Assembly: GCA_945906815.1 (NCBI GenBank)
Contig: CAMDRT010000036.1
Location: forward strand, 1-45,111
Length of the DNA stretch: 45,111 nt
Origin: Bordetella parapertussis
Lineage (GTDB): Bacteria; Pseudomonadota; Gammaproteobacteria; Burkholderiales; SG8-41
Reading direction: 5' to 3'
Shown: positions 25,312-34,281 of the stretch, piece by piece
Layout of the letters: every line of letters starts with the position of its first letter
Numbering within the stretch: position 1 is the first letter of the stretch
Program-made: the position numbers and the translations under genes
The notes under the pieces: generated by a model
Databases searched by the model: none
Told to the model about the DNA's origin: nothing
What the model saw: the letters and a program-made list of their open reading frames with translations, nothing else

Positions 25312-26190
25312 TTGCAAACCGTCCAGCAGGAAGGGCTCGATCACCCGTGCCAGCGCTGCGGGCTGGTCGTGGTGGATGTTGTGCCCCGCATCTGCGATAC
25401 GCTCAACGCCAGCCAGTGTCTGAAACGCCGCCAGTTTTTCCTGATAGTCTGCCGGTTGGCTGCGCTGCGCCGCCACCGCGCGCGAGTTGGCGCCCTCGAT
25501 CAGCAGCACCGGTGCGCTGATCTGGCGCCAGCAGGCGAGGGTTTCATCCGCGCGTGAGGGCGTGGGCCGCAGCACCTTGTGCGCAGGGTCGGCACGCCGC
25601 ACCACCGTGCCGTCGGCCTCTTCCTTGCCCCAGTGTTGCACCAGGAATACCGCGCGCTCGGGCGTCAGGCGTGGATTTTCCGCCATCATGCGTTCAGCAA
25701 AATCCATGAAATCCGCGTACGGCCGCTGCTGCTCGCCGGTGCCTATCTGCCGCAGCCACTTGGCGTAGCGGCGCGGCGCATCCTCGGCGGTCGCGGGCGG
25801 CCCGCCAAAGCCTTCCACACTGACCAGCTTGCGTATCCGTTGCGGCATCGCACCCGTATACAGTCCGGCCACGCTAGCGCCCATGCTGTGCGCGACCAGC
25901 GCCGCCGGCTGCGCAGGCTCGAAATGATCGAGTATTGCATCGAGATCCGCCAGAAAATCGGGAAACCAGTAGGTGTCCTGCCCGCCCCAGTCGGTGAGGC
26001 CGTAGCCGCGCCAGTCGGGTGCGATCACGTGCCAGTCGCTGGCGAGCGCATCCACCGTAAACTGCCATGACGCCGAGACATCCTGAAAGCCGTGCAGCAT
26101 AAACAGCTTGGGCGCGCCTTGCGATCCCCAGGTGCGGCAGTGGTAATTCAGCCCGCGCACGCGCAAGAATTCCGACGCGCTGGGTTTCAT
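25309..26190 (-). CDS. Alpha/beta-fold hydrolase
   Basis: A 293-residue cytosolic alpha/beta hydrolase. The oxyanion-hole motif is LHGFQDVSASW, the nucleophile elbow AHSMGAS (Ser nucleophile), and the terminal catalytic His is in IADAGHNIHHDQP. ATG 26190 lies one base after the stop of the upstream acyl-CoA dehydrogenase gene and is preferred over an earlier in-frame start at 26208. It may hydrolyse an ester, lactone or CoA thioester made by the two dehydrogenases; this is inference from the operon. The C-terminus ends at the edge of a REP-like repeat. Confidence 0.9.
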   Translation of the reverse strand: MKPSASEFLRVRGLNYHCRTWGSQGAPKLFMLHGFQDVSASWQFTVDALASDWHVIAPDWRGYGLTDWGGQDTYWFPDFLADLDAILDHFEPAQPAALVAHSMGASVAGLYTGAMPQRIRKLVSVEGFGGPPATAEDAPRRYAKWLRQIGTGEQQRPYADFMDFAERMMAENPRLTPERAVFLVQHWGKEEADGTVVRRADPAHKVLRPTPSRADETLACWRQISAPVLLIEGANSRAVAAQRSQPADYQEKLAAFQTLAGVERIADAGHNIHHDQPAALARVIEPFLLDGLQ

Positions 26191-26191
26191 C

Positions 26192-27346
26192 TCAGGCACT
26201 CGCGGCAATCAGCCCGCCGGCACGGGCCAGCGCCGTGAGGTGATGATCGGTATCGCCGAGCAGCGATTCCATGGCGGTGAGGCGCTTGAAATAGTGGCCG
26301 ATCTTGTATTCGAGGGTCATGCCGATGCCGCCATGCAACTGCACCACCTGCTGGCCGATGAATTTTCCGGAACGGCGGATCTGCACCGTGGCCGCGGATA
26401 TGGCCTTGCTGCGCTCCGCCGGGTCAGGGTCATTCACCATCATGGTGGCGTAGAGCGCCATGCTGCGCGCCTGCTCCAGATGGACCAGAATATCCACGGC
26501 GCGGTGCTGCAACGCCTGAAAACTGCCGATGGCAACGCCGAACTGCTTGCGTGTGCGCAGGTAGTCCATGGTGATTTCCTGGGCTGCGGCCATCGCCCCC
26601 ACCGCTTCCGCCGCTACTGCCGCCAGCGCGTTGTCGGCGACGCGCTCGATCAGTGGCAGCGCCTTGCCAGGGTCACCAATGGCGTCATTGGAGCTGACTT
26701 TTACGCCCGCCAGGGTGATCTGGGCGGCGCGCTGCCCATCCTGAGTCTCGTAGCTTTTGCGCGCTACGCCCGGCGCTGTTGCATCCACCAGAAACAGGCC
26801 GATACCGTCGCGGCTGTTGCGCTGCCCCGAGATGCGCGCGGAAACCACCAGCGTGTCGGCACAGTTGCCGTGCGCGACAAAACTTTTTTCGCCATCGAGT
26901 ATCCAGCCATCGGCGTCGCGCCTGGCGGTGGTGGCGACATCCGCCAGGTCATAGCGCGACTGCGCTTCGGCATGCGCATAGGCCAGCAGCAGGCTACCGT
27001 CGGCGATGCGCGGCAGAATAGCCGCACGCTGCGCTTCATTGCCGCCGAGATTGACCAGACCGCCGCCCAGCACCACGGTGGCGAGGTAGGGCTCGAGCAC
27101 CAGCCCGCGCCCGAAGGACTCCATCACGATCATGGTTTCAACCGCACCGCCGCCGACACCGCCAAAGCGCTCTTCAAACGGCATCCCCAGCAGACCCATC
27201 TCGGCATACTGCGCCCACTGCGAGCGGCTAAAGCCCGCCTCCTCTTTCAGATATTTTTTTCGTTGCTCGAAATCGTAGCGATCGGCTATCAGTTGCTCAA
27301 CGCTGTCTTTGAGCATGCGCTGTTCGTCGGTGAAATCAAAGTCCAT
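26192..27346 (-). CDS. Acyl-CoA dehydrogenase, small-subunit (PimD-like)
   Basis: A 384-residue FAD-dependent acyl-CoA dehydrogenase. Recognisable parts are the N-terminal MDFDFTDEQRMLKDSVEQL, the flavin-contact region ILDGEKSFVAHGNCADTLVVSAR, and the C-terminal LRTRKQFGVAIGSFQALQHRAVDILVHLEQ and QLHGGIGMTLEYKIGHYFKRL. The pairing with a larger acyl-CoA dehydrogenase 31 bp upstream is the arrangement of pimeloyl-CoA dehydrogenase PimC/PimD and related dicarboxyl- or steroid-side-chain-CoA enzymes, which work as heteromers. The stop and the next ATG are one base apart, so translation is coupled. Confidence 0.92.
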   Translation of the reverse strand: MDFDFTDEQRMLKDSVEQLIADRYDFEQRKKYLKEEAGFSRSQWAQYAEMGLLGMPFEERFGGVGGGAVETMIVMESFGRGLVLEPYLATVVLGGGLVNLGGNEAQRAAILPRIADGSLLLAYAHAEAQSRYDLADVATTARRDADGWILDGEKSFVAHGNCADTLVVSARISGQRNSRDGIGLFLVDATAPGVARKSYETQDGQRAAQITLAGVKVSSNDAIGDPGKALPLIERVADNALAAVAAEAVGAMAAAQEITMDYLRTRKQFGVAIGSFQALQHRAVDILVHLEQARSMALYATMMVNDPDPAERSKAISAATVQIRRSGKFIGQQVVQLHGGIGMTLEYKIGHYFKRLTAMESLLGDTDHHLTALARAGGLIAASA

Positions 27347-27377
27347 GGGTGTGGTTCCGTGTTATGCGCAGTGCGTT

Positions 27378-28580
27378 TTACAACCCGAGTATGCGTTTGG
27401 CGATGACGTTTTTCTGAATTTCGTTGGAGCCGCCATAGATCGACGCGGCGCGGGTATAAAAATAATCCGCCGCGCTGGTGGTCGCCCATTCCGGCCCTAG
27501 CGGCGGCTCGGTGGCGACGCCCCACAGGTGTTCCTGCTGGCGTATCATCGCGTACGGGCCCGCCACTTCCATCAGAATTTCCGTGGTGGCCTGCTGCAAC
27601 TCGGTGCCTTTGAGCTTGAGTATCGACGAGGCGGGATCGGGTGCGCCGGGCGGCAGATGACGCGCGTTGGCGACCACTCTCATCTGGGTAATTTCCAGCG
27701 CCTTGAGTTCAACTTCAATCGCCGCAACTTTTTCGCGGAAACGTTCGGTTTGCGCCAGCGGGATGTCGCCTACATAGACGCTTTCCGCCAGCGCTTTGGC
27801 ACGCTGTACGCGGAATTTTGAGGCGCCGATGCGGGCGATGCCGACACGCTCGTGGCCGAGCAGGTACTTGGCATAGGTCCAGCCTTTGTTTTCTTCGCCC
27901 ACGATATTCTCGGCGGGCACACGCACATTATCAAAAAATACTTCGTTAAAGTGATGCTCGCCATCGATGGTGGGAATCGGACGAATGGTGAGGCCCGGCG
28001 TTTTGACATCGATCAACAAATAAGAAATGCCGCTCTGCTGCTTCTGGTTGGTGCCAGTGCGCACCAGGCAAAACATCCAGTCAGCGCGGTGTGCCTGGGA
28101 GGTCCAGATCTTCTGCCCGTTCACCACATACTCGTGACCATCGAGCTGTGCCGACGTCCTGAGCGACGCCAGATCGGAACCTGCGCCCGGCTCGGAAAAG
28201 CCCTGACAGAACCAGTAATCCAGGTTGGCAACGCGCGGCAGGAAGTGGCGCTTTTGCGCTTCCGAGCCGAAGGCGATGAGCACCGGGCCGATCATGCTGA
28301 CGTTAAAGCCCAGCGTATCCGGTGCCGGCGCGAGCTGCATCTCTTCCTTGAAAATATAGGTCTTGACCGGACCCCAATCCGTGCCGCCCCATTCGCGCGA
28401 CCAGCTCGGCACCGCCCAGCCCTTGGCATTGAGTATGCGCTGCCAGGTAACGATGTCCTCTTTCGCCAGGCGCTGGCCCAATTCCATCTTGCGACGGATG
28501 GGCGCGGGCAATGCCGTGCGGAAAAACGCCCTGACTTCGTCGCGAAACTTTATTTCTTCCGGTGTGTAGCGTAAGTCCAA
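27378..28580 (-). CDS. Acyl-CoA dehydrogenase, large-subunit (PimC-like)
   Basis: A 400-residue acyl-CoA dehydrogenase. It begins MDLRYTPEEIKFRDEVRAF and contains CQGFSEPGAGSDLASLRTSAQLDG, VVNGQKIWTSQAHRADW, the substrate-site FFDNVRVPAENIVGEENKGWTYAKYLL and a C-terminal IYGGSNEIQKNVIAKRILGL. The start is TTG 28580, with GGGAGG just upstream; the frame extends to 28652 but without a ribosome site or family match. It is the first gene of the minus-strand dehydrogenase/dehydrogenase/hydrolase operon and a partner of the small subunit that follows. The acyl chain is unknown. Confidence 0.92.
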   Translation of the reverse strand: MDLRYTPEEIKFRDEVRAFFRTALPAPIRRKMELGQRLAKEDIVTWQRILNAKGWAVPSWSREWGGTDWGPVKTYIFKEEMQLAPAPDTLGFNVSMIGPVLIAFGSEAQKRHFLPRVANLDYWFCQGFSEPGAGSDLASLRTSAQLDGHEYVVNGQKIWTSQAHRADWMFCLVRTGTNQKQQSGISYLLIDVKTPGLTIRPIPTIDGEHHFNEVFFDNVRVPAENIVGEENKGWTYAKYLLGHERVGIARIGASKFRVQRAKALAESVYVGDIPLAQTERFREKVAAIEVELKALEITQMRVVANARHLPPGAPDPASSILKLKGTELQQATTEILMEVAGPYAMIRQQEHLWGVATEPPLGPEWATTSAADYFYTRAASIYGGSNEIQKNVIAKRILGL

Positions 28581-28672
28581 GATGCCTCCCTCAGGGTTCC
28601 ACGTGGAATAAGGCGTAAGCGCGCGTTGCACCATACCGCGGGGCGGGACCAACGCCGCAAGAATTATAGCTC

Positions 28673-28678
28673 AGGCAT
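28673..28678 (-). promoter_or_regulatory. Candidate -10 box of the acyl-CoA dehydrogenase operon
   Basis: On the minus strand GAGCTATAATTC contains a perfect TATAAT about 93 bases upstream of the TTG start. No good -35 hexamer is seen at 16-18 bases, so an activator may be needed or the match may be fortuitous. Confidence 0.3.
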
Positions 28679-28710
28679 CGCACGCGCCTGCTCAAATTAA
28701 CCACGGGCAT

Positions 28711-29928
28711 TCACGTCGCAGCGACGGCTGCGGGCATATGCGCTTCGCGTATCGGCAGATTCACCAGTGCTGCCAAACCAGCCAGCGCAATATCGGCGTA
28801 CCACATCCACTGATAGTTGCCGCTGCTGTCGAACGCAAGGCCACCCAGCCATGCACCGAAAAATCCGCCGATCTGGTGCGAAAACAAGGTCAGCCCGAAC
28901 AGCGTGGCAAGATAGCGCGCGCCAAAAAGTTTACCCACCAGTCCGGCGGTCGGCGGCACCGTCGCGAGCCAAGTCAAACCCAGCACTGCGCCGAATATAT
29001 AAAACGTGAGCGCGGTTTTCGGCGCCACCAGAAACACCGCGACTGCCACGGCGCGCGCGCCGTACACCCAGAACAACAACATTTTCATGCGGTGTTTTTG
29101 CGCCAGCCACCCCACGCTAAGACTGCCTGCGATATTGGCAATGCCGATGACCGCCAATGCCCCTGCCGATACCGCCGCGGGCAAGCCGCACAGCGCCACT
29201 TCGCCCGGCAGATGTGTCACCAGAAACGCAATGTGAAAACCACAGGTAAAAAACCCGGCGTGCAAACACCAGTAACTGCGATCCTGAAAGGCCACGCCTA
29301 TTTGCGCCTTGAGTGTGATTTCCGCAGGCGCGCCCGCCACCGGCGCCGCGTGTGGCTTGTTGCCCAGCTTGAAGGCCAGCGGTATCGTCGCCAGGCACGC
29401 GACCGCCAAGGTCCACATCGCGGCTACCCAGCCGAACGCTGCGATCACCGCCTGCGACAAAGGTGCAAACACAAACTGTCCGAACGAGCCGCCGGCATTG
29501 ATGAAACCCGACGCAAACGCACGGCGTTCCGTCGGCAAGCGTTGCGCCGCAGTGCCTATGAGTATCGAGAAGCTGCCCGCGCCCGCACCCGCCGCAGTCA
29601 AAATGCCCAGCATCAGCACCAGCCCAAAGCCGCTGTCCATGAACGGCGTTGCCGCCAGCCCCAGCGCCATCATCAAGGCACCGCTGACGATGATGCGCAC
29701 GGTGCCCGCACGATCCAGCAGCGCACCGAAAATCGGCTGCGCAGCGCCCCATACAAACTGCCCCACCGCCAGCGCGAAACTGATGGTCACAATACCCAGC
29801 CCGGTAGCGGTATTGAGCGGCGATACAAACAGACCAAGTGACTGGCGCACACCCATGGTAATCATCAGTATGGCCGAGGCGCACAGCACCAGTATCCAGT
29901 AAGCGCGCCTGTCATTTGTTGTTGCCAT
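28711..29928 (-). CDS. Major facilitator superfamily transporter
   Basis: A 405-residue inner-membrane carrier with about twelve hydrophobic helices. It begins with YWILVLCASAILMITMGVRQSLGLFVSPL and contains the loop 2-3 region GALLDRAGTVRIIVSGALMMALG in both position and charge pattern. The family resembles monocarboxylate or oxalate/formate-type carriers by its N-terminal RQSLGLFVSP motif. It stands alone on the minus strand, divergent from the VOC gene at 30088. The substrate is not predictable; an organic acid is the likeliest guess given the catabolic neighbours. Confidence 0.9.
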   Translation of the reverse strand: MATTNDRRAYWILVLCASAILMITMGVRQSLGLFVSPLNTATGLGIVTISFALAVGQFVWGAAQPIFGALLDRAGTVRIIVSGALMMALGLAATPFMDSGFGLVLMLGILTAAGAGAGSFSILIGTAAQRLPTERRAFASGFINAGGSFGQFVFAPLSQAVIAAFGWVAAMWTLAVACLATIPLAFKLGNKPHAAPVAGAPAEITLKAQIGVAFQDRSYWCLHAGFFTCGFHIAFLVTHLPGEVALCGLPAAVSAGALAVIGIANIAGSLSVGWLAQKHRMKMLLFWVYGARAVAVAVFLVAPKTALTFYIFGAVLGLTWLATVPPTAGLVGKLFGARYLATLFGLTLFSHQIGGFFGAWLGGLAFDSSGNYQWMWYADIALAGLAALVNLPIREAHMPAAVAAT

Positions 29929-30087
29929 TGCGGTAAAGCCCCTGTCTGGTTAGCCCGGTAGTGCTCACACTTTCACGTTAGCCCATTTGATGCTGCGTCG
30001 CAACCACAACCCTACGCCACAACCTTGCGCGCGTGGATTGAATGCTAGAATTCCCTCCACCCGCTTTCATCACACTCAGGGACGGCC

Positions 30088-30525
30088 ATGCCCATCGGCA
30101 AACTCGATCATTTTTCCATCCGCACGCTCGATGTGGAAGCCTCGCGCCGCTTCTATACCCATATCATGGGCTTTAGCGTAGGTTTTCGCCCGGCGTTTAA
30201 TTTCCCCGGCTTGTGGATGTATAACGGCCCGCAGTATCCCGAGACCAATGGCGTGGTACATATCATCGGCGTCGACCTCAATAATCCGCAAGGGCTCAAG
30301 GAATATTTGGGCGACCGCGATCTGTCGACGCTCAACGGCACCGGCACGGTAGACCACATGGCATTTACCGCCACCAATCTCCCCGATATGCACGCGCGCC
30401 TCACCCAACACAGCGTCGCGTTTCGCGAGCGCACCATACCGTCGCTGGGCATACACCAGGTATTTTTCGAAGACCCCAGTCAGGTCACCATCGAATTGAA
30501 TTACCCGGCGGCTGAGGCGGCGTAA
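30088..30525 (+). CDS. VOC-superfamily (glyoxalase/bleomycin-resistance/dioxygenase fold) protein
   Basis: A 145-residue protein with two beta-alpha-beta-beta-beta modules. The first starts with KLDHFSIRTLDVEASRRFYTHIMGF and the second with VDHMAFTATNLPDMHARLTQ and ends in QVFFEDPSQVTIELNY. The candidate metal ligands are the His of LDHF, the His of VDHM and the Glu near the end. Members include glyoxalase I, methylmalonyl-CoA epimerase and extradiol dioxygenases; the short length favours an isomerase, lyase or epimerase. AGGGA precedes the ATG. A hydroxyacid-dehydrogenase gene follows 65 bp downstream. Confidence 0.88.
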   Translation: MPIGKLDHFSIRTLDVEASRRFYTHIMGFSVGFRPAFNFPGLWMYNGPQYPETNGVVHIIGVDLNNPQGLKEYLGDRDLSTLNGTGTVDHMAFTATNLPDMHARLTQHSVAFRERTIPSLGIHQVFFEDPSQVTIELNYPAAEAA

Positions 30526-30537
30526 GCAAACCGATTC

Positions 30538-30555
30538 ACCGCAGAGCGCTGCGGT
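30538..30555 (+). terminator. Stem-loop between VOC and dehydrogenase genes
   Basis: ACCGCAG-AGCG-CTGCGGT makes a 7-bp perfect stem followed by AAATCTTTTG. It could be a weak terminator or attenuator between the two plus-strand genes. No continuous U-tract follows. Confidence 0.35.
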
Positions 30556-30590
30556 AAATCTTTTGACCTTAGTTATTTTGGAGACTATCA

Positions 30591-31520
30591 ATGAAAATCG
30601 GATTCATCGGCATCGGCACCATGGGCGGTCACATGGCTTACAACCTGTGCAAGGCGGAGTACGAGGTCACCGTTCACGATCTTAATCGCGACCTTGCCCA
30701 GCGCCACCTTGACGTCGGCGCGACGTGGGCCGACAACGTGCAGCAAATCGCTGCGGACAGCGATGTCATCATGACCTCGCTGCCGGGTCCGAAAGAGGTG
30801 CAGGATGTCGCGCTGCGCGCCGACGGCATTTTGAACCACATGAAGCCGGGCGCGGTGTGGTTTGATCTCTCCACCAACTCGGTCACGGTGGTGCGCGCAC
30901 TGCACGCCGCGTTTGCGAAAAAGGGCCTGCACATGCTCGACGCGCCGGTCAGCGGCGGCCCCAAGGGCGCCCAATCCGGCAAGATGGCGCTGCTGGTGGG
31001 TGGTGAGCGCGCCGTATTCGACCAATACCGCAAGGTGCTCGAGGCTATCGGCGATCAGATTTTTTACGTCGGTGCCAGCGGCGCGGGCACCATCGCCAAG
31101 CTGGTGCATAACTGCGCCGGTTACGCGGTGCAGTCAGCGATTTCCGAGTTGATGACCATGGGGGTCAAAGGCGGTGTCGATCCACTGGAACTGTGGGCGG
31201 CGATGCGCCAGTGCGCCATGGGCCGCGTGCGCACCTTTGACCGCATGGGCAACCACTTCATGCAACACAGGTTCGAGCCGCCCGATTTTGCGCTGAAGCT
31301 CGCGCACAAGGACGTGACGCTGGCCACTGAATTCGCGCGCGAAATCGGCGTACCGATGAAAATCGCCAACATCACGCACGGAGAAATGACCGAAGCACTC
31401 AATCGCGGCTGGGGTCACCTCGATTCACGCGCGTTCCTGATGCTGCAAAAAGAGCGCGCCGGCGTGGAAATCCAAGTGTCTGCCGAGGCCATACAGAAAG
31501 TGCTGGATCGCGACGGTTAA
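30591..31520 (+). CDS. 3-hydroxyisobutyrate dehydrogenase family NAD(P)-dependent oxidoreductase
   Basis: A 309-residue beta-hydroxyacid dehydrogenase. The N-terminal Rossmann motif is KIGFIGIGTMGGHMAYNLC, the substrate-binding loop DAPVSGGPKGAQSGKMALLVGG, and the catalytic Lys/Asn are in GAGTIAKLVHNCAGYA. An all-helical C-terminal domain follows. The family oxidises 3-hydroxyisobutyrate, tartronate semialdehyde, 6-phosphogluconate-like or related hydroxyacids. TTTTGGAG upstream of the ATG is a good ribosome site. It lies downstream of the VOC gene, possibly in one transcript, and before a 470-bp repeat region. Confidence 0.92.
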   Translation: MKIGFIGIGTMGGHMAYNLCKAEYEVTVHDLNRDLAQRHLDVGATWADNVQQIAADSDVIMTSLPGPKEVQDVALRADGILNHMKPGAVWFDLSTNSVTVVRALHAAFAKKGLHMLDAPVSGGPKGAQSGKMALLVGGERAVFDQYRKVLEAIGDQIFYVGASGAGTIAKLVHNCAGYAVQSAISELMTMGVKGGVDPLELWAAMRQCAMGRVRTFDRMGNHFMQHRFEPPDFALKLAHKDVTLATEFAREIGVPMKIANITHGEMTEALNRGWGHLDSRAFLMLQKERAGVEIQVSAEAIQKVLDRDG

Positions 31521-31659
31521 CCCTGGAAAAAGCATTTAGCCACAGAGCACACAGAGTTTCAGAGGTAAATCAACAAGTTGGAGCGATAGGCCCTCTCACC
31601 AAACAGGTGCTTGTGAGGAGCGAGTGCAGGCACCTGTTTGCTCTGTGTTCCTCGGTGCT

Positions 31660-31734
31660 CTCACAAGAAACAAAACACCCCGCCCCATGTTTGTTTGCCA
31701 ACGCCTGTCCCGCGCGCGGGATTGAGAAACTCTG
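31660..31734 (+). repeat. 75-bp intergenic repeat unit, copy 3 of 4
   Basis: The same unit as at 5040-5115 with several substitutions (TTTGTTTGCCAACGCCTGTCC). The gene-free stretch 31521-31989 contains this unit, the hairpin at 31734-31846 and another unit at 31892-31966, reproducing the composite of 5.04-5.35 kb. Upstream, at 31537-31659, a CACAGAG-rich sequence also resembles 4918-5039, so the homology extends further left. Confidence 0.8.
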
Positions 31735-31846
31735 CGTTCAATGACGCTATCTTAAGGGCGATTTACCACGGAACACACGGAATACGCGGAAACAAAAAGG
31801 GCGCGGAATTTTTCTGTGTGTTCCGCGTTTTCCGTGGTTAATGGTC
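31734..31846 (+). repeat. Hairpin repeat 'ACCACGGAACACACGG', copy 3 of 3
   Basis: The same ~112-bp element as at 5115-5227, same orientation, with arms ACCACGGAACACACGGAA and a mutated right arm TTCTGTGTGTTCCGCG. It is flanked on both sides by the 75-bp units. Confidence 0.8.
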
Positions 31847-31891
31847 TTGAAGTTCGCCGTTGCGGGATGCGCATTGCAGGTGTGCGACCAC

Positions 31892-31966
31892 CTCACAAGA
31901 AACAAAATACCCCGCCCCATGTTTCTTTGCGAACGCCTGGCCCGCGCGCGGGATTGGGAGACTCTG
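31892..31966 (+). repeat. 75-bp intergenic repeat unit, copy 4 of 4
   Basis: The unit runs from CTCACAAGAAACAAAATACC to GGATTGGGAGACTCTG and lies 23 bp before the stop codon of the minus-strand monooxygenase gene at 31990. It is in the same orientation as the other three copies. Confidence 0.8.
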
Positions 31967-31989
31967 TGGCTGATCTACCGGTTTTAGGT

Positions 31990-33195
31990 TTACATCACCG
32001 GCGATTTGAACTCGCCGCCAAACTGCACCAGCGCCCACGGCGCCAACTGCACGTCGACGTTGAAGTTCATATGCGCTGCAGCGGCGTGCGCATCGCGAAA
32101 CATGCGCTGTAACGGTGCCGTGTCGTAAATGCCGTTGGCGCCGGACATTTCCATCAGTGTATCCACCGCTTCGGTGCACAGCTTCACCGCTGCCGCGCAG
32201 TTGCGCTTGTTGCGCACTTTCTCCTCCAAGCTGAGCGTTTTTCCGGCTTTGACGGTGGCATCGGCCACCAGGCAGTCATTGCGCAGCACCACCCGCGCGG
32301 CATCCACCTTGGCGGCCGCAGAACCGACGCGCAATTGCACGCTCTGAAAATCACGCATCGCCACACCCGTGTAACTGGTGCTGCGCGACCTGACCATAGC
32401 TATGGTGGCGTCAACCGCGGCCTGCGCATTGCCGACTATGGCGCCAGCGATGCAATGCCCGCCCAGCGATGATGTCGGCACTTTGAACGCCGGATGGGTA
32501 TTGATGCGCAGCCCCGGGAATTCATGCCCCGGTTTGGCCGCATACATCGACTGCGTGCGGTGCTCGGGTACAAACACGTTCTCGCAACTTACCGAACGGC
32601 TGCCGGTGCCGCGCATGCCCAGGGTTTGCCAGTCGTCGATGATCTGGTACTGGCCGCGCGGCACCATGCAGTAGCGATAGTCGATGATCTGGTCATGCTC
32701 GCGCACCTGACAACCGAGCATATTCCACTGCGCAACATCGACCCCCGAACTAAACGACCAACGGCCGCTGAGCATAAGGCCGCCATCCACCGGCTGTCCG
32801 CGGCCCTGCGCGAAGGCTATCCCCGAGGCCACCAAGCAGTCGCGGTTTTCACCCCAGATTTCCTGCTGCGCCTGTTCACAGAACATCGCCACGTTGCGGT
32901 GATGCGAACTCAGGTTGGCGATGTTCCAGCCCACCGAACAATCGCCGCGGGCCAGCATTTCGGGAATATCAAAATAGGCGATGAAATCGAGCTCCATGCC
33001 GCCCCATGATTTCGGCTGGTGATAACGAAACAGTCCCGCCCGATGCAGTGCCGCCTCGACTTGCGGCAGCATGCGCGTGGCACGTTCGCTCGCCTCAGCG
33101 TGCTCGCGCAGAAAGGGAATCAGGTCCTGCGCACGCTGCATGGCCTGGTCATAAGTGACATCGGCAAAATTAAGGGTGTTGCGGGTTGCTGTCAT
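31990..33195 (-). CDS. Flavin-dependent monooxygenase, acyl-CoA dehydrogenase fold (HsaA/HpaB-type), paralogue 2
   Basis: A 401-residue group-D flavoprotein of acyl-CoA-dehydrogenase fold. It shows WGGMELDFIAYFDIPEMLARGDCSVGWNIANLSSHHR, VDGGLMLSGRWSFSSGVDVAQWNML, DDWQTLGMRGTGSRSVSCENVFVP and a C-terminal MSGANGIYDTAPLQRMFRDAHAAAAHMNF. Enzymes with this pattern hydroxylate or oxidise small molecules with reduced flavin from a separate reductase. None is encoded in the window. It is closely similar to the protein at 37052-38263, so the pair is a duplication around the selenoprotein cluster. ATG 33195 is likely; a GTG at 33222 would add nine residues. Confidence 0.88.
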   Translation of the reverse strand: MTATRNTLNFADVTYDQAMQRAQDLIPFLREHAEASERATRMLPQVEAALHRAGLFRYHQPKSWGGMELDFIAYFDIPEMLARGDCSVGWNIANLSSHHRNVAMFCEQAQQEIWGENRDCLVASGIAFAQGRGQPVDGGLMLSGRWSFSSGVDVAQWNMLGCQVREHDQIIDYRYCMVPRGQYQIIDDWQTLGMRGTGSRSVSCENVFVPEHRTQSMYAAKPGHEFPGLRINTHPAFKVPTSSLGGHCIAGAIVGNAQAAVDATIAMVRSRSTSYTGVAMRDFQSVQLRVGSAAAKVDAARVVLRNDCLVADATVKAGKTLSLEEKVRNKRNCAAAVKLCTEAVDTLMEMSGANGIYDTAPLQRMFRDAHAAAAHMNFNVDVQLAPWALVQFGGEFKSPVM

Positions 33196-33285
33196 TGCTG
33201 TGTCTTTTTCGCCTTGGTCCACTGCAGGGAGCCTTTCACTGTCGTCACGATCGGGATCGCGGTCCGCCGTTCCAGCCCATGCGTA

Positions 33286-34254
33286 CTATTCGGGCAGTGC
33301 CACTTGCGGCTTGCCGGTGTTCAGAAAATGATAATAACTGCTAATAAACAAATTCATGCGGTAGTAATTGCGTATGTCTTTGTATTTCGCGAACGGCTCG
33401 CTGGTGAATATTTCGTCGCGGCTCATACCCTTGTTCACCGCATCACGCATGCCCGCGTCAAAGTCCGACAGCATCTGCGCTTCGTTCAATACATCCGCCT
33501 TGCCCCCTATGTCGCCATGCCCGCCGAGATATTTGTCTACGTCCATCGCTGCAATCCTGCGCAATAACGCCACCCAGTTAGCCATCGAGGGGGTGAACTG
33601 CGGGTTGGGCCAGCTGTTCTTCGAGAACGGACCGCCGGAAAACATCACGCGCTCCTGCGGGAAGTAGACCAGCGTGTCGCCGGGATTCTGCCCCGCGCCG
33701 AAATACAGCAGCTCCACGCTGCGCCCGCCGAGGGTAAGCGTCAGCTTCGAATCGAAAGTCATGTCCGGCAGCACCAGCTGCACCTCGGCCGGATCCAATT
33801 TTGTCTGCTTGAAGTAGCCCTGGCGGCGTTGCATTTCCACGCCGTGATGGGTCTGCATCATGCGCTGGGTATCGCGATGGGCGATGAATATCGCGCCTTC
33901 GCGCTTGAATACCGGGTTGCCGAAATAATGGTCGCCGTGCGCATGGGTGTTGATCACATACTTTATCGGCTGGTCCGTGGTCTTGCGGATCGCAGCCAGC
34001 AGTTCCTCGCCACGCCTGGGATGCTGGCGCGTGTCGATCACCAGCACACCGTCGCTGGTCACCAGCCAGGCATTGTTCGACTCCTGATGGTGATACTGAA
34101 AAAAAAAACCCGGCGCGACTTCGGTCACCTGAATCGGAAGATCCTTTGCGCGCACCGAGCCATCGGCGGGCGCTTGCGCATAAGCGCTGGATAAACCGAA
34201 CACCATCGCCATGGCGCCGACACCCATCCATAGCTTCAGAAAATTTGACCCCAT
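33286..34254 (-). CDS. Secreted metallo-beta-lactamase fold hydrolase
   Basis: A 322-residue protein with an N-terminal signal peptide (LWMGVGAMAMVFGLSSAYA-Q), so it is periplasmic. The zinc motif is NTHAHGDHYFGNPVF. Later ligands are likely in GAGQNPGDTLVYFPQERVMFSGG (the usual His of the third site is not obvious here) and GGHGDIGG. This arrangement resembles B3/QCR-type secreted MBL hydrolases rather than lactonases. ATG 34254 has GGAG seven bases upstream; a TTG at 34266 is less likely. A run of ten A residues at 34099-34108 (FFF codons, near residue 50) is a possible slippage site. It lies between a Bug gene and a flavin monooxygenase gene. Confidence 0.88.
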   Translation of the reverse strand: MGSNFLKLWMGVGAMAMVFGLSSAYAQAPADGSVRAKDLPIQVTEVAPGFFFQYHHQESNNAWLVTSDGVLVIDTRQHPRRGEELLAAIRKTTDQPIKYVINTHAHGDHYFGNPVFKREGAIFIAHRDTQRMMQTHHGVEMQRRQGYFKQTKLDPAEVQLVLPDMTFDSKLTLTLGGRSVELLYFGAGQNPGDTLVYFPQERVMFSGGPFSKNSWPNPQFTPSMANWVALLRRIAAMDVDKYLGGHGDIGGKADVLNEAQMLSDFDAGMRDAVNKGMSRDEIFTSEPFAKYKDIRNYYRMNLFISSYYHFLNTGKPQVALPE

Positions 34255-34281
34255 AGGTTGCTCCAATTACACACTAACTGC

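Noticed and set aside
26240..27406. 388-codon plus-strand frame opposite the small acyl-CoA dehydrogenase
   Set aside because: Antisense shadow; no ribosome site and low-complexity His/Arg/Gln composition.
28581..28652. N-terminal extension of the large acyl-CoA dehydrogenase
   Set aside because: No ribosome site upstream of 28652, while TTG 28580 has GGGAGG and gives the canonical MDLRYTPEE start.
28738..29841. 367-codon plus-strand frame opposite the MFS gene
   Set aside because: Arg/His/Gln-rich shadow; the minus strand encodes a plausible twelve-helix transporter.
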